Below the pieces are notes generated by a model. The model was given only the letters and a program-made list of their open reading frames with translations, was not told the origin of the DNA and made no database searches. A stretch of 64,000 nt of DNA. Source: Kalmanozyma brasiliensis GHG001 (taxonomy: Eukaryota; Basidiomycota; Ustilaginomycetes; Ustilaginales). The position numbers and the translations under genes were made by a program. Position 1 is the first letter of the stretch; each line of letters begins with the position of its first letter. Below are positions 28,781 to 39,857 of this stretch, one piece after another. The stretch lies in the NCBI RefSeq assembly GCF_000497045.1, contig NW_015961957.1:186001-250000 (forward strand). Direction: 5' to 3'.

Positions 28781-31700
28781 AATGAGTCAATGCTGGGGTG
28801 ACACGTAGAGAGTGACGAGGAGAGGCGAGGTGAGGAATCGGCGTGAGGCTCTAGGGCAGCCAATGCGGATCGCCTCTGCGTGATTACTGTGGAACGCAAG
28901 AGCCCATAGACAGGGTGGGGCTCAGGTTGCGATGGAGCCGATGGGTTGCTAAGATGCCGCTCTCGTTGTCTACACGACGATGTGATTACTGCGAGATGCT
29001 GCTGGAACGCTGACAGACGCAGTCTAACCTGATGCTGATGCCGATGTCTGCTGCGTGAGCGCGGTGCGTTGAGATGTAAGGCGAAAGTGCTTTCGCGAGG
29101 GTGGTGATGATGCTGGGTCGATCAAAAACACGACCGCAGGTGCCGAGATGCTACGGCTGGAGATGGTCTAGGGCGATAGGAGATGCCGAGGATGATGTGT
29201 AGGTGTATGCAGAAGAGCGAGAGATGGTGGAGGAAGGTGGCGAGGAGGAGGAGAGTCAGATGGCGCTGCAGAGGACCAAGCGGTGACGAGCGGCCGGGGG
29301 GAGAGTGTGCCACACTGAGTTGAGCTTGCGGCTATTCTTCAGCGTGAGGGATCGACGCTCACTTGGCGCTCCGGGACAGGCAAGGGCGTGTGGGTCTGGG
29401 CTCTGAGTTTGAAAAGGTGCCGTCAGCGAGGGTGGAACAGACGGGCGGACAGACGGAGTGCGGAAGCAGGCCAGGGGACGAGGGGCAGCACCGAGGAGGG
29501 GGCACACAGCACTCGCAGGGAGCGCGAGCGGGGCGCAGCATGCACAGCGACACTTTGAAGGCCGGTCATGAGCGAGAAGAGGCAGACAGACCCACACACA
29601 CAGGACCTACATCATACGGTTCGTTTTCGTTTTGTTTCGCTTCGGTCCAGTTTGAACAGACTTGAAGGGCACTGCGCCGACCCGAGCAAGCGACACAATG
29701 GCACCGAGCGAGGCATCATGATTAGCCTTTTTTGTTGTCCTGGACCGAGATGGAAGCGAGAGCCCACAGCATCACCAACAGCAGCAGCAGCATTGTCGAA
29801 GCGCGACGATGGCGGCGTCGTTGCCTTGCTTAGACGAGGGTTCTACGATCGTAGCGAGCGAGCGCGCGAGCGAGCACCATCAAGCCCTCGTTGCCAAGCG
29901 AGCCCATTTGTCAAAGGATCGCATGAAAAGGGGCTCACCGTCACCGACAATGCCGCCTATCCTATTTGGTCTTGCTGAGTGTCCCTCTGTCTCTGTCTCT
30001 CTGACGCGCTGTTGGTTTCCCGCTCTGTGTGGGAGAACAACGCCCAGCTCATACACTCGCGCAGAGCGGGGTTCCAAACGTCGGACACACCTCTTGCAGC
30101 TCAACCCGGAGCGGCCTGATGGCCATCATCTGAGACACACAAACAGGCGAAAAGGGCGAGTCGAGGCGAGCCGAACTCAGGGTGGGAGGCCAAACCACAC
30201 AAAGGGCCCCGACTCGAGTCGTCGATGCCCTGGCCCTGCCTCGCCTACGCCGTTCTCACACGCGGCGGCGTAAGGTAGGGAAATCGAAGGAGGGTTGGCC
30301 GAGCAAAAGAGGCGCAAGCCCAAACCTCGCAACGCTCTCTCTGCCTGGCTGAACCTCGCCTCGAGTAATCTTAAATTTGCATTTTTTTAACAGCATCACG
30401 CGAAATTTTGACGTGGCTCCTGGCCTCAGTGTCTCGCTTTCTGCTCAGAAGTGATTTGCATGCAGCAGCAGGCTTGCATCCCGTCGACGTCGAGCCTGGC
30501 AGGGTTCTGGAACACGCGAAATTGTGTGCTGCGAGGCACCGAAAATTTCTTGGTTCCACTTCGCCCTGTCCTTTTTGCCGAAATTGCCAATAAAGTGGTT
30601 TCTTTTTTTGGTTGCACGCTGTTCTGCCTGCTCTGCCGGCAGAGCAAAGGAGGAGTGCGTGGTTTTCATGTGTCTCACGTCGCTGGCTCCCATGCGCCTG
30701 CGTCTCTCCTTGCCCGGGACCGGGCCATGGGAACATGAAATGCGCGTCAGCCTGGTCTCACCCTGGTTGCAGAGCCCTAGAAACCTCGACGAGACATTGA
30801 GCAATGCTGTGCTCGCCGTTGCACGCAAGTAGTGTGACCATGTCTCGTGCTCTCGGACTTGCGATGCACAGCTGTCTGCCGTCGTCGTTGGCAAGTAGCT
30901 TACCAGCAATGGGATGCTGATGCGACTACGAGGCTGCGGGCGGCAGTGTTCGAGAACAATGGTGTCGCACCCTCGCTCGTGTTCGAGATGCATCGAGGTG
31001 CGGTACTGCTGAATCCAAACCTCGTATCATGGTACAAGTGTGACTCAGTGCGACCTGAGAGCTTCCCTTCAAAAGCGGTGTTCCTTGAACGCCCTTCTCA
31101 AGCTTCTCCTACAGATCGCGTCCCCATAGATAGGGGTATGCATCGGCTAGGCTGCTTTCGAGAACAGCTGATTTGGGACCACGTTGCAGCGTGCGGCGGT
31201 CTGCGTGGGTTGGTTGCACCCGGCGACCTTTGCTGCTTGGCACCGTCGATGGAGGTGGGCTTTGCGAGCGGGCGCGATGTGGGAACAGCGGTTCCATTGA
31301 GCTGCAATTCCTCGCTTGTTCGTTGATCCATACTGGGCTTCCCGAGAACCGGTCGGTGGGCTTGGAGGCGAGGCAATGTCGAGAAAATCGCTTCGTTGGT
31401 GAGGAAGTCGTGGTCGCTTGAATGCCTGTTGTTCCTCGACCACTGTGACGCCAGGGTAAGGCGTCAAGATTACAGTACGAAAGTTAGGCTCAGGGGCAAG
31501 CAAGTCGACGCGGCCATCTGCAACCGACAGCGGAATCTCGAGTTCGAGCGGACGCCACTCTGATATGCATCTACTTTCAGGCGAGATGCAACCACTTCTG
31601 CTGGTGAGGGCGTCCCAATCTACCGATATCGAAAATCGAAGAAAAGCGAACTGATTTAGCTTAGGCACCGACCAACGCCTTGTAGAGTGGCCTTTGAGCT

Positions 31701-33885
31701 CGTGGAAGCAAAGCCGGAGAATCTGTCGATCCGGGACGTGTGAGCGTGTGCCATTTAATTTTCTCGAGGGGAAATTTCGAATCTGAGCTGCCTGTGACCG
31801 CACCGGGAACCGTGCTGGCGTGATGAGTGAAGAAGAGGCAGGTGAATGCCGTCGAGGATCGTCAGGGTGAGGGCAAGACACCTGGCATATACCTTCTCCT
31901 CGCGTATACCGATGCGAGCACGCCCTGAGACAAGTTCGTATCGTTTATTTGGCATCACTCGGCTACAAAGACCAAGGCGAAACTGCAAGCAGACTCCAGG
32001 TGTGGCTTTGCAGTCTCGACGCCGTTTCGCGCAGCGATCCGTGCCGCCTGAATCAAATGAGCATCGGCTGGCCAACCGAATGCTTGGTCATGATCGTGCC
32101 GGCCATCACCGCAACAAGAAGCGTCGTCTCCGGTGTCTTGGAAAAATCGCTCTATCTGTATGCCCGCATGCTTGTGATATTCTCCCGTCGCGGCACGCAC
32201 ACCATACGTCACGCTAGGGTCCAAACTTCAGACTCCGCCGCCAGTGGCTGGATAAAGCGGCATACCGTAGGGCCATCTACCATCGAAGATGCTCCGAAGC
32301 TAAGCGCCTACCTTCGGGTACTCAAAGGCCGCAAACGCTGTCCTTGGCATCGAAGCCAATGGGGCTCGGAGCCGTTCATCACTGTCCCTCTGCATTGTCG
32401 TGAGAAGAAAGGATTCCACGCGAGACCATTTCGTGGTCAAGACGAGTTTGTGCGATGCTGTGAGTGGTCAAGTGGCTTGACCTGTTGCGACTGGATGACG
32501 ACCAGGTTCAATTGTCGATAGACGACTGCGCTATCGTACAGCCGCATCTATCAGCCTCACCTACCTAAGGCCGTCGTCGCACGTTGCGAAAAGGGTGGGT
32601 AATTTGCAATCGCGGCCAGAAAGCGGTACAGTTTGAGCGGCTCAGTCCAGGCTGAGACAGCATGTGATGTCGAGCATACCGACTCCGCTGCGAGAAGACG
32701 AGTCCCAGAATGACGTCCGACGAGGTCCATCCGTCATTTGCGGCTTGACCATGCAATGCAAGTCTTCACTGCTTACGTCTGGGCTGAGCACAAGCCTAAT
32801 TCTGACAGGACATCTCGGAAAGGTGCTGCAGTCGGAGTTGCAATCTCGCCGTCATAATGCGGCAGGCTCGCCTTATTTTCTGCCCGACCCGGCGATGCTT
32901 GTGCACGTAGTCTTCGCACCGACTTCAGACCCACTGGACGAGTGCATTCGACCGTAGCGGCGGTGCTGACTGCGGTACGTCCATCGCACCGGGAGAGACG
33001 GCTGATAGAGAGGAGATTTGCGGTTGGCGGAGATACAGATTCGCCGATGGTGAAAGAGAGAGAGGGTTCGTCGCCAAAAAAGGGGTGGACTACAGCAGGC
33101 GAACCGTGGTCTCGGTAGCGGTCAGACAAGTCTCGGTTCCCCACGTCGCCAGACTGGGTCTGCTCCAGGGTCGAAATCAGTGTGATGTTTGCATTAGACC
33201 ACTAGTGGATCTGTACCTCATAGTGTTTCGCCGAATCAACAAGACGTTTCGTGCATCATCGTCGATCTGGCGGTAGATGTCCACCCTTAGCCTCCGTTTC
33301 AAAGTGCAAACGATGTCGCGCCTCCCACCGTTCGTCGCCTCTCGGTGAGACTTGAATGTTTTTCGATCGTGGTACCTTGCGCTAAGAAGGTGCTTTTTGT
33401 TCCACTGTCGGTACGCTGATGGGATTTTCCGTTATCCGTCTCGACCAAACGTTCCTGGTCGAAGCGAGACATTTGCCGTTATCGCGAGGTCCTGAAACAG
33501 CCCATGAGAAAGAGCTTCTGCTGCGTGAAAGGAGTTCTCTTGGGCCCTAGCTGTTGGTCGAAGATCTGCGGCGTCTTTCTGCATGCAGATCCGGAGATGT
33601 TGATCTGATGTGGAACAAAGCGGTTCGTTGTCGCTCGCAGCATGCATCACGGTGTGGCGTGTGCCATTGGATGGCGTCTTCGATCGCAACTTCAACTGAT
33701 TTCACTCTATTTTGTGTGTGAAAGCTGGCCGGGCTAGACCTTATGCTGCAGAAAACCGTTCATCGATCCAGATAGACGCCGACGCACGTGGCTCCTAGGT
33801 AAAGGCCGTCTTGGCGGCATTCCACCTTACTGATGGCGCCGCGCTCACCGCAGAGCAAGGTCGACAGGAACCCGAAGGGCTCCAG
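28781..33885. other. second gene-poor region, 5.1 kb
   Basis: Lies upstream of the Tcp11 gene and downstream of the JmjC gene. It has homopolymer T runs near 30384-30390 and 30601-30608. Only one open frame (31147-31881, minus) exceeds what chance easily gives. No domain, tRNA or terminal repeat is visible, and no transposon coding frame can be recognised. Confidence 0.6.
31147..31881 (-). CDS. doubtful hypothetical protein
   Basis: A 244-codon open frame, long for this region. The middle (for example LNQFAFLRFSISVDWDALTS and LEIPLSVADGRVDLLAPEP) has a folded-protein look with alternating strands, while both ends look non-coding. An upstream in-phase exon could exist at 31890-31960 (ELVSGRARIGIREEK before a GTATAT donor), but the junction is not convincing. 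No family recognised. It could be a chance frame or a decayed gene. Confidence 0.22.
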   Translation of the reverse strand: MSCPHPDDPRRHSPASSSLITPARFPVRSQAAQIRNFPSRKLNGTRSHVPDRQILRLCFHELKGHSTRRWSVPKLNQFAFLRFSISVDWDALTSRSGCISPESRCISEWRPLELEIPLSVADGRVDLLAPEPNFRTVILTPYPGVTVVEEQQAFKRPRLPHQRSDFLDIASPPSPPTGSREAQYGSTNKRGIAAQWNRCSHIAPARKAHLHRRCQAAKVAGCNQPTQTAARCNVVPNQLFSKAA

Positions 33886-35430
33886 CTAGAACCAAATCGA
33901 GACGGAAAAGCTCCGTGCCAAGCTGCGCAAAGAATGCCACCAGCCTGGCGGCATGTAGAGGAGATCGCCTGGACCCAGAACCGCTTTGCTTGCCGCACTC
34001 CTGACGTGTTGTGGCGCCCGATGAAGCGTATCGAAGACATCAACGCTTGCTGTGTTGGTCATCAGAGAACCTGCGATGGACACTGCTGTCTGGCTGAACT
34101 CTCCAATTGCAGCCGCATGTGCCTGATGATTCGCAGGAGTTGGATGATCAACAGAGATTGTCGTCTGGCACGGACGGCATTGCGGAGGTGCAACCCAGAC
34201 CTCTTTGAATCCCACTGCCTGCACAAAGCAGTTGTAGTAAGGATCGAAATGCGGGGGAGACACAGTACCCGCTGGGCCGATCCAAAGGTTGGTCACGACT
34301 GCTGCAGCCGTCGAAGGAGGCTCGTAATCTGGCCAGTCCTTGGGAGCAGGCGGCGATGTGTAGACGTAGTCGGGAAGGGTGTAATCCTGCTCGAGACGTG
34401 GGAATTGACTTGAGAGATCATGCTGTGCCATGTAAAGCAGCAGTGGGTCCGACCGAAGCTCTTCGTCACTATGGTCAGCCCCGTCATTATCGAGCTCGTC
34501 AGATTCGTCCCAGCGACAGTGACGAAGAAAGTCGCTCCAGAGCATGATGTCTTGGCCCCATTCTTTGCGCGTGTAGTTGGCTCCGACCTCGACGGGTACA
34601 ATTCTAGCTGGACCTGCGACTTGAAGGAGATACTCCATCGAGGACCACGAGCCGGGCACAGACTCATCAGTGCCCGTCTTGAGCGCTGACCAGCCGATGT
34701 TCTGGGCGTACTTCCTGACGATGAACGGTCCGAGACAGACAGACGCATTCTGCTCTGCTAGGTCCGTGAAGGATGGCGCCTCTTCGAATGCAAACTCGCG
34801 AATGAGCGAATCGGCCTGAGTCGATGGAGAGGGCTGCGGCCTTGTCGCCTGGCGCTGCGCTGTTTTGATACGCTTCTGTGGCGGTACATGATCCTCGGAG
34901 CGCTGTGACGGCTGCGATGAATCATACGGCTCCATCTCGAGTAGCTTGGCCTGCAGCGCAAGGATGAGATCGTAACAGTGCTTTGCTCTGCTTGTGGAAG
35001 CGGCGCCAGCCGTGATCAGAGCCAAGTCCAAGTCACGCACGCGTCTCTTAAGCAAGGCTGCATGCTCGGAATGGGTCCCGACGTGGTCCTTGAGTGCGCA
35101 GCATGCCTTGATGAGCTGCGCATCGATGTAGACAGCTCTCCAGACGGGTGGAATGCTGCTGTAGCTGAAAGTAACGAATTTGAGATCACATAAGCGTGTC
35201 AACGCCGTGAGTGCGGAGAGGATCGAGCTGAGATCATCTTCGGAACCTTCCGAGTCCTCGATGGATCGCGCAGCTGCTGCGTGTTCTCGTATCTGCCGCT
35301 GCGCAGCGAGAGCAGCGAAACCTGTCTGCTCGGCTTGGGTAGCAGATTCAACAACCGGTTGTGACAGCTGAGCCAGAACGGCTTCTACGAGCTCAGCATT
35401 GTCACGGTTGCTCCGTTGCGGATGAGTCAT
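33886..35430 (-). CDS. JmjC-domain oxygenase, JMJD5/KDM8-like
   Basis: 514 aa, single exon. The N-terminal 230 residues are helical with a disordered basic stretch (PQKRIKTAQRQATRPQ). The JmjC domain fills the C-terminal half, with Fe(II) ligands His394 and Asp396 in SPPHFDPYYN and His499 in MPPGWWHSL; the 2-oxoglutarate-binding strand region VWVAPP follows the first pair. The protein ends 15 residues after the last ligand (SFSVSIWF), as JMJD5-type proteins do. Family members hydroxylate arginyl residues or act on histone tails, in nucleus or cytosol; the substrate here is not known. It is divergent from the DDHD phospholipase gene. Confidence 0.9.
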   Translation of the reverse strand: MTHPQRSNRDNAELVEAVLAQLSQPVVESATQAEQTGFAALAAQRQIREHAAAARSIEDSEGSEDDLSSILSALTALTRLCDLKFVTFSYSSIPPVWRAVYIDAQLIKACCALKDHVGTHSEHAALLKRRVRDLDLALITAGAASTSRAKHCYDLILALQAKLLEMEPYDSSQPSQRSEDHVPPQKRIKTAQRQATRPQPSPSTQADSLIREFAFEEAPSFTDLAEQNASVCLGPFIVRKYAQNIGWSALKTGTDESVPGSWSSMEYLLQVAGPARIVPVEVGANYTRKEWGQDIMLWSDFLRHCRWDESDELDNDGADHSDEELRSDPLLLYMAQHDLSSQFPRLEQDYTLPDYVYTSPPAPKDWPDYEPPSTAAAVVTNLWIGPAGTVSPPHFDPYYNCFVQAVGFKEVWVAPPQCRPCQTTISVDHPTPANHQAHAAAIGEFSQTAVSIAGSLMTNTASVDVFDTLHRAPQHVRSAASKAVLGPGDLLYMPPGWWHSLRSLARSFSVSIWF

Positions 35431-35873
35431 CGGCCTCGGCGTATTTGGACATTGACAGCAGCAAGCAGACAGCGACTTGAAACCGATGCTGTCTGCATCC
35501 TGCCAAAGTTGTGATGGTGGAGAAGGGACTTTCGCCTGCCACCATCGGTTGGCCCGACAGCTCTGAGAGTTCAGGGTCCAAAATAGAAAAAAAGGGTCGT
35601 CGGCTCTACCAACGCTATGGGAAGAGGCGGGCAGGCTGCCTCTCTGCTTTCACACTGGTATGGCTGCAGGTGGAGGGATGCAGGCTGGATGCATGGCTAG
35701 AGAGCCAAGCCGACTCTGTCCTCCTCTCCTCTCCTCTAGACATCCTCCTCCTTTCTCCTCATTCTCGTCTGACTGCTCGTCACATCTGATTCCGACAAGC
35801 TCTCGGCAAGAACCGACAAGCTTCGAGCGCAGCAAAAATACATCGCAGACCTATATCTGGGACATAGCGCAAG
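35431..35873. other. divergent promoter of JmjC and DDHD genes
   Basis: 443 bases shared by two divergent starts. A CT-rich tract (about 35719-35765) precedes the phospholipase ATG, a common fungal core-promoter feature. Confidence 0.55.
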
Positions 35874-38800
35874 ATGACAGAAATCGAGGCCGACGTCGCT
35901 CACAGTACCGCCGACGAGGATCAGGCTAAGGCCTCTGGCTCCTCCGCACAGCGATCAAAGGAACGCAGGGCGGAGTTCATCCGTCAAGCCTCACAGCCGT
36001 TCGTCAGAAGAAGTCGATCCAGCTATAAACGCAAGCCATCTACCGATAAGCAGCCGTCAGCGCAATCGTCCACGGACACAGAGCAGCTAAGCCGTTCGAT
36101 CGACGGCATCGACGAGGCGGAAAGTGAAGATGCTCCTGACGCGGACATAGATGACGAAGGGCCCATTTTGCACACCCGATGGCTGCGCTCCCAAGACTCT
36201 GGCAAAGGATGGGAATCCTTCTTGGTCAAAGACAGCCGCATTCTCGAAGCTGCCTGGAAGAATTGGACCGAACAGAATGGTGGCAATGTCGAGCTACCCC
36301 AGCTTCCAGAGTCGGATGGCAAGGTCAAAGCCGGAGAGGTCAAGGATTCCATAGACGACTGGGAGCCAACAGATCCTGACGCGGAGAGCGTTGCTCACAG
36401 GGTTGCTGTGGGGGTCGATCGACTCTATGATGCCGACATCAGCAAGTTTCAGATTCGCCCCGCATTCTGGAAAGGACCTTCCCTGCGCATAACACGCGCC
36501 AGCTGGTTCTTCGAGTCCAACAAGCTCTCACCCTGCTCGACAGCTCTTGCGGCCGAGCTTGAATCCCACTTCCAGACACTGCGACCATGGCTCTCTTCCT
36601 ACACCGACGAGCTCAAGTCTTCTGTCTCTCTTGGTGCTGAGGCCGAGGCCAAGCTGAAGTGCGACCTCAAGACGCTCAAAAACAGCTACGTCATCTTCCA
36701 GGGCCCACGACTCGCTCGTCTCTATCAAGAAAGCTTCTCCAATCGCCTGTCCAAGCAATTCTTCACCGCTTGGACTGGCGAGCACAGCGGAGGTCAGCTT
36801 CTCATCCGTGGATATCAGACACAAGCGCAGCTCACCGAAGCCAAGCGCGACAACTCGGCTTCCAAAGCAGCTTCACGGCGTTCCAAAGCTCAGAGACAGT
36901 CGTTCTCGTCCGAGAAGCAGGCGCCTGCAACTCAAGATGCTGACGGAGGCGCCGCAGAACTTGAGAGCAAGCTAGCAGAGGCGCTGCAAGACGGCGACCA
37001 CGGCGACCCAGTCGTCGTTGACGATGCCGAGATCACCGACGTCAAAATTTCGGACGAGCAACGTGATAAAGAGGGATTGATTACCACAGACAGCAACAAC
37101 GAGCTCCAGGTTCTGAGTGCAAGCCCCTCGCAACCCTCCTTGAACATCGACAAGACCCACATTCAAGCTACACCGCCCAATGCTGGAGCAAAAGCCACTT
37201 TACGAACTCTGTCGGTCATGGCAGCCGGAGGAGTAGCGTCTCGTTCGGCGCCTGCCAACGAGCTGCTGCGCTCGGTTGCATCTAGGCTTGGCGTCTGGAA
37301 TGGCGACGATGCCTCTTCTTCGTCGACGGACAACACCCTCGCTTCTGACTCGCAAAAGGAGCCCGGATCAGTGACGCCGTCTCTAGAGGACAACATTCGC
37401 GAATCGTTCAAGGAAGCCCAGCGCAGAGTGCAAGGCGATCTACCGGCGCCGACATCGGAAGCAGCACGTGTTTCTACCGATACAGCCCGAGAGAACCAAG
37501 ACGAAGACGTCCGAGCAGATCGGAACGAAGTCGACTGGGACGACCCGGATGCTTTTGACGAGGAGCAAGAACGAGTCGAAGCGAAAGCGGAAAGCGAACG
37601 ACCGCCCGAGCTTTTGCTCGCTATCCATGGGATCGGACAGAGACTGGCCGGTGAAGGATGGAAGAGCTTCGATTTCACGCTCGCCATCAACACCTTCCGC
37701 GTCCTTCTGCAGACTCGGATCGACACGTCTAAGACCCCCAGCGAGATTGGCGGTCGCGGTCTGAAAGGACTGGCCGCCAAACGTCGCGTTCAGATTCTAC
37801 CCGTACTTTGGCAGACTGGCTTCCATCGGATGGAAGAAGACGACGAGAAATGGGCAGATCACAACTCGGATGCCGAGGATCAAGACTCGATGATGTACGA
37901 CAACGGCGTCGAGCTCGAGATGGAGCACATCTTTGGAGACGACGGCATTCCGATCGTTCGTACACTGGTCAAGGATGTCTTGATGGACATCCCCATGTAC
38001 TTGTCGCAGCACAAGGCGCACGTCATCCGATCGGCGACGCTCGAGGCCAATCGACAGTACCGCCTGTTCGTCAAGCGCAATCCTGACTTTGAGGCCAAGA
38101 AAGGCCGAGTCCACATCGTCGCCCACAGTCTCGGCACCGTCATCTCGTCGGATCTGCTGTCTCAGCAGCCGAACAACGTACCCCTCGTTAAAGATCTGAG
38201 CCGTCAACAAGTCCAAGAAGCAGCGAATCAGCATCTCTTGTTCAACACGCACAGCTTCTTCGCGGTGGGCGCTCCCATAGCCCTCTTCTTCGTTCTGCAT
38301 CGTGCGCAGCTCATCGCTCGTAGTGGTCGTGTCCGCTCAAGTCGCTTCGTACAAGACAAGCCCGGCGTGACACTGGATCAAGCAGGTCAGTATGGCTGTC
38401 TTGCTGTCACCCAGTTCTACAATATCTGGAACCAGTACGATCCGGTGGCGACGCGGGCTACTCCATGCGTCGATGTGCAGTACGCAAAGCTGCTCAAGCC
38501 CGTGCCGCTCAACAAAGCCATTCGCAGTGTTCTCCGAGCCGATGCGGAAGCAGACAACCACGACATCGCCGAAGATGGCGGATCGCAGTCGTTTGGGTCG
38601 GGTAGAGAAGGAGACTCGGACTCCGGCATCGCCAAGCGCAAAGCGGCAGCTGCCAAACGGACCAAGGGCTTCTTTGGGTCTTGGAGCAAGAAGGCGGGCG
38701 AAGCAGCCAAGACCGTGAATCAAGCACGACTAGCAGCGAATTCCATCGCAAAGGCGGCTGCCGAAGGCGATGGCGACCAGACTGGCGACGAGAGCGTCCC

Positions 38801-39206
38801 TCGGTCCAGTATGGACGTTTCGGATACGGACGAAAGCAAAGGATCGCGTCAAGTCGAAGACCTTCGCTCCAAGATTGCCGCCAAAGCGCGCGAGGAAGAG
38901 AAGCGCAAAGTGGAGCGCGACCGCATCGCCGACGAAGACAGGAAGAAGGGCATCAGCGACAAGCGCAAGGCGAGAGCGGAAGCCAGGCTGCGAGCCCTCA
39001 ACCCGCTCCATCGGATCGATTATTACATGCCAGTGGAAGGATACAGCCTGCTGAGCTCGATCAACCAGTATGCAGAGCTCATGACGGCGCACATGAGCTA
39101 CTGGACCAAGGTTGACTTTGCCGACTTTCTCATCACCCAGCTCATGGCCGACAATGATCGTTTGGAAAGGAGTCTGGACTATCGTGACGTCGAGGGATGG
39201 GAATGA
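35874..39206 (+). CDS. DDHD-domain phospholipase A1 (PA-PLA1 family)
   Basis: 1110 aa, single exon. The N-terminal part carries the family block ILHTRWLRS...GWESFLVKDSRILEAAW (about 95-125), then WFFESNKLSPC and PRLARLYQESFSNRL. After an acidic disordered stretch comes the lipase core from LLLAIHGIGQRLAG (about 580) to the nucleophile motif VAHSLGT, with the predicted catalytic Ser near residue 752. The DDHD domain ends the protein, with RIDYYMPVEGY and AHMSYW. Homologues such as mammalian DDHD1/2 and yeast Ddl1 cleave phosphatidic acid or related phospholipids, in cytosol or on mitochondrial and ER membranes. A charged Lys/Glu/Arg helix (about 1000-1040) lies inside the DDHD region and is probably an insertion. 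All catalytic elements I can identify are intact. Confidence 0.9.
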   Translation: MTEIEADVAHSTADEDQAKASGSSAQRSKERRAEFIRQASQPFVRRSRSSYKRKPSTDKQPSAQSSTDTEQLSRSIDGIDEAESEDAPDADIDDEGPILHTRWLRSQDSGKGWESFLVKDSRILEAAWKNWTEQNGGNVELPQLPESDGKVKAGEVKDSIDDWEPTDPDAESVAHRVAVGVDRLYDADISKFQIRPAFWKGPSLRITRASWFFESNKLSPCSTALAAELESHFQTLRPWLSSYTDELKSSVSLGAEAEAKLKCDLKTLKNSYVIFQGPRLARLYQESFSNRLSKQFFTAWTGEHSGGQLLIRGYQTQAQLTEAKRDNSASKAASRRSKAQRQSFSSEKQAPATQDADGGAAELESKLAEALQDGDHGDPVVVDDAEITDVKISDEQRDKEGLITTDSNNELQVLSASPSQPSLNIDKTHIQATPPNAGAKATLRTLSVMAAGGVASRSAPANELLRSVASRLGVWNGDDASSSSTDNTLASDSQKEPGSVTPSLEDNIRESFKEAQRRVQGDLPAPTSEAARVSTDTARENQDEDVRADRNEVDWDDPDAFDEEQERVEAKAESERPPELLLAIHGIGQRLAGEGWKSFDFTLAINTFRVLLQTRIDTSKTPSEIGGRGLKGLAAKRRVQILPVLWQTGFHRMEEDDEKWADHNSDAEDQDSMMYDNGVELEMEHIFGDDGIPIVRTLVKDVLMDIPMYLSQHKAHVIRSATLEANRQYRLFVKRNPDFEAKKGRVHIVAHSLGTVISSDLLSQQPNNVPLVKDLSRQQVQEAANQHLLFNTHSFFAVGAPIALFFVLHRAQLIARSGRVRSSRFVQDKPGVTLDQAGQYGCLAVTQFYNIWNQYDPVATRATPCVDVQYAKLLKPVPLNKAIRSVLRADAEADNHDIAEDGGSQSFGSGREGDSDSGIAKRKAAAAKRTKGFFGSWSKKAGEAAKTVNQARLAANSIAKAAAEGDGDQTGDESVPRSSMDVSDTDESKGSRQVEDLRSKIAAKAREEEKRKVERDRIADEDRKKGISDKRKARAEARLRALNPLHRIDYYMPVEGYSLLSSINQYAELMTAHMSYWTKVDFADFLITQLMADNDRLERSLDYRDVEGWE

Positions 39207-39857
39207 AGTGTCGCGGGCGCCTGTCGTTCGATGCGCGAAATGGTGGACCTCGCAGCTGGCTGCATCACGGACTCTCTGATAGACTGCCAATGTGATACTC
39301 GCACCTTTCTCGATGTGATTGTGACTGAAAATTGTAAGCGCTGTGATGCTCGGACATGTCGATGGGACGCCGTTGTCGAAGATGGCCCGCTGAGGCTGTG
39401 TTTGCGAACGTTTTCGTTGCTTCAAGCTTGGTTGTCACGCAAACGCCTGCTCTGCATCGGATTCACGATTTCAGGGTCCAGCACCGTCACCTGGTCCTCC
39501 TCGGCTGATATTTCTGAACTTGCACAGCTTGGACCGCGACGTCAGGGGTCCAAAAAAAAGCAGTGGCTCGGCTGTTTCGCATCCGCTCCGCGCCTCACCC
39601 AAATCTCCACATTTTGAGCTGTCCAGGTCTCTCCTCGAGAAACAACCAAGCACCCTTTCTTCCATCCACTCTTCTTCCTTTGCAACTCGCAGCAAGGAAC
39701 ATGTCGGGGGCCTTTGCGATTGAAGGTATCTAGCACCGTCGTCCCCAACCTCAGATCCGAACTCGCTCTTCGAGTCCGACCGAACTAGTCTACGCATCTC
39801 GACCGTCGCTGTTCAATCTACATCACAAACGGCCGCCGCGGCCACAGAAGGCCAGCC
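39207..39857. other. intergenic between DDHD and arrestin genes
   Basis: 651 bases, same-direction neighbours. The last 250 bases are CT-rich on plus, like a promoter and leader. No gene seen. Confidence 0.55.
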
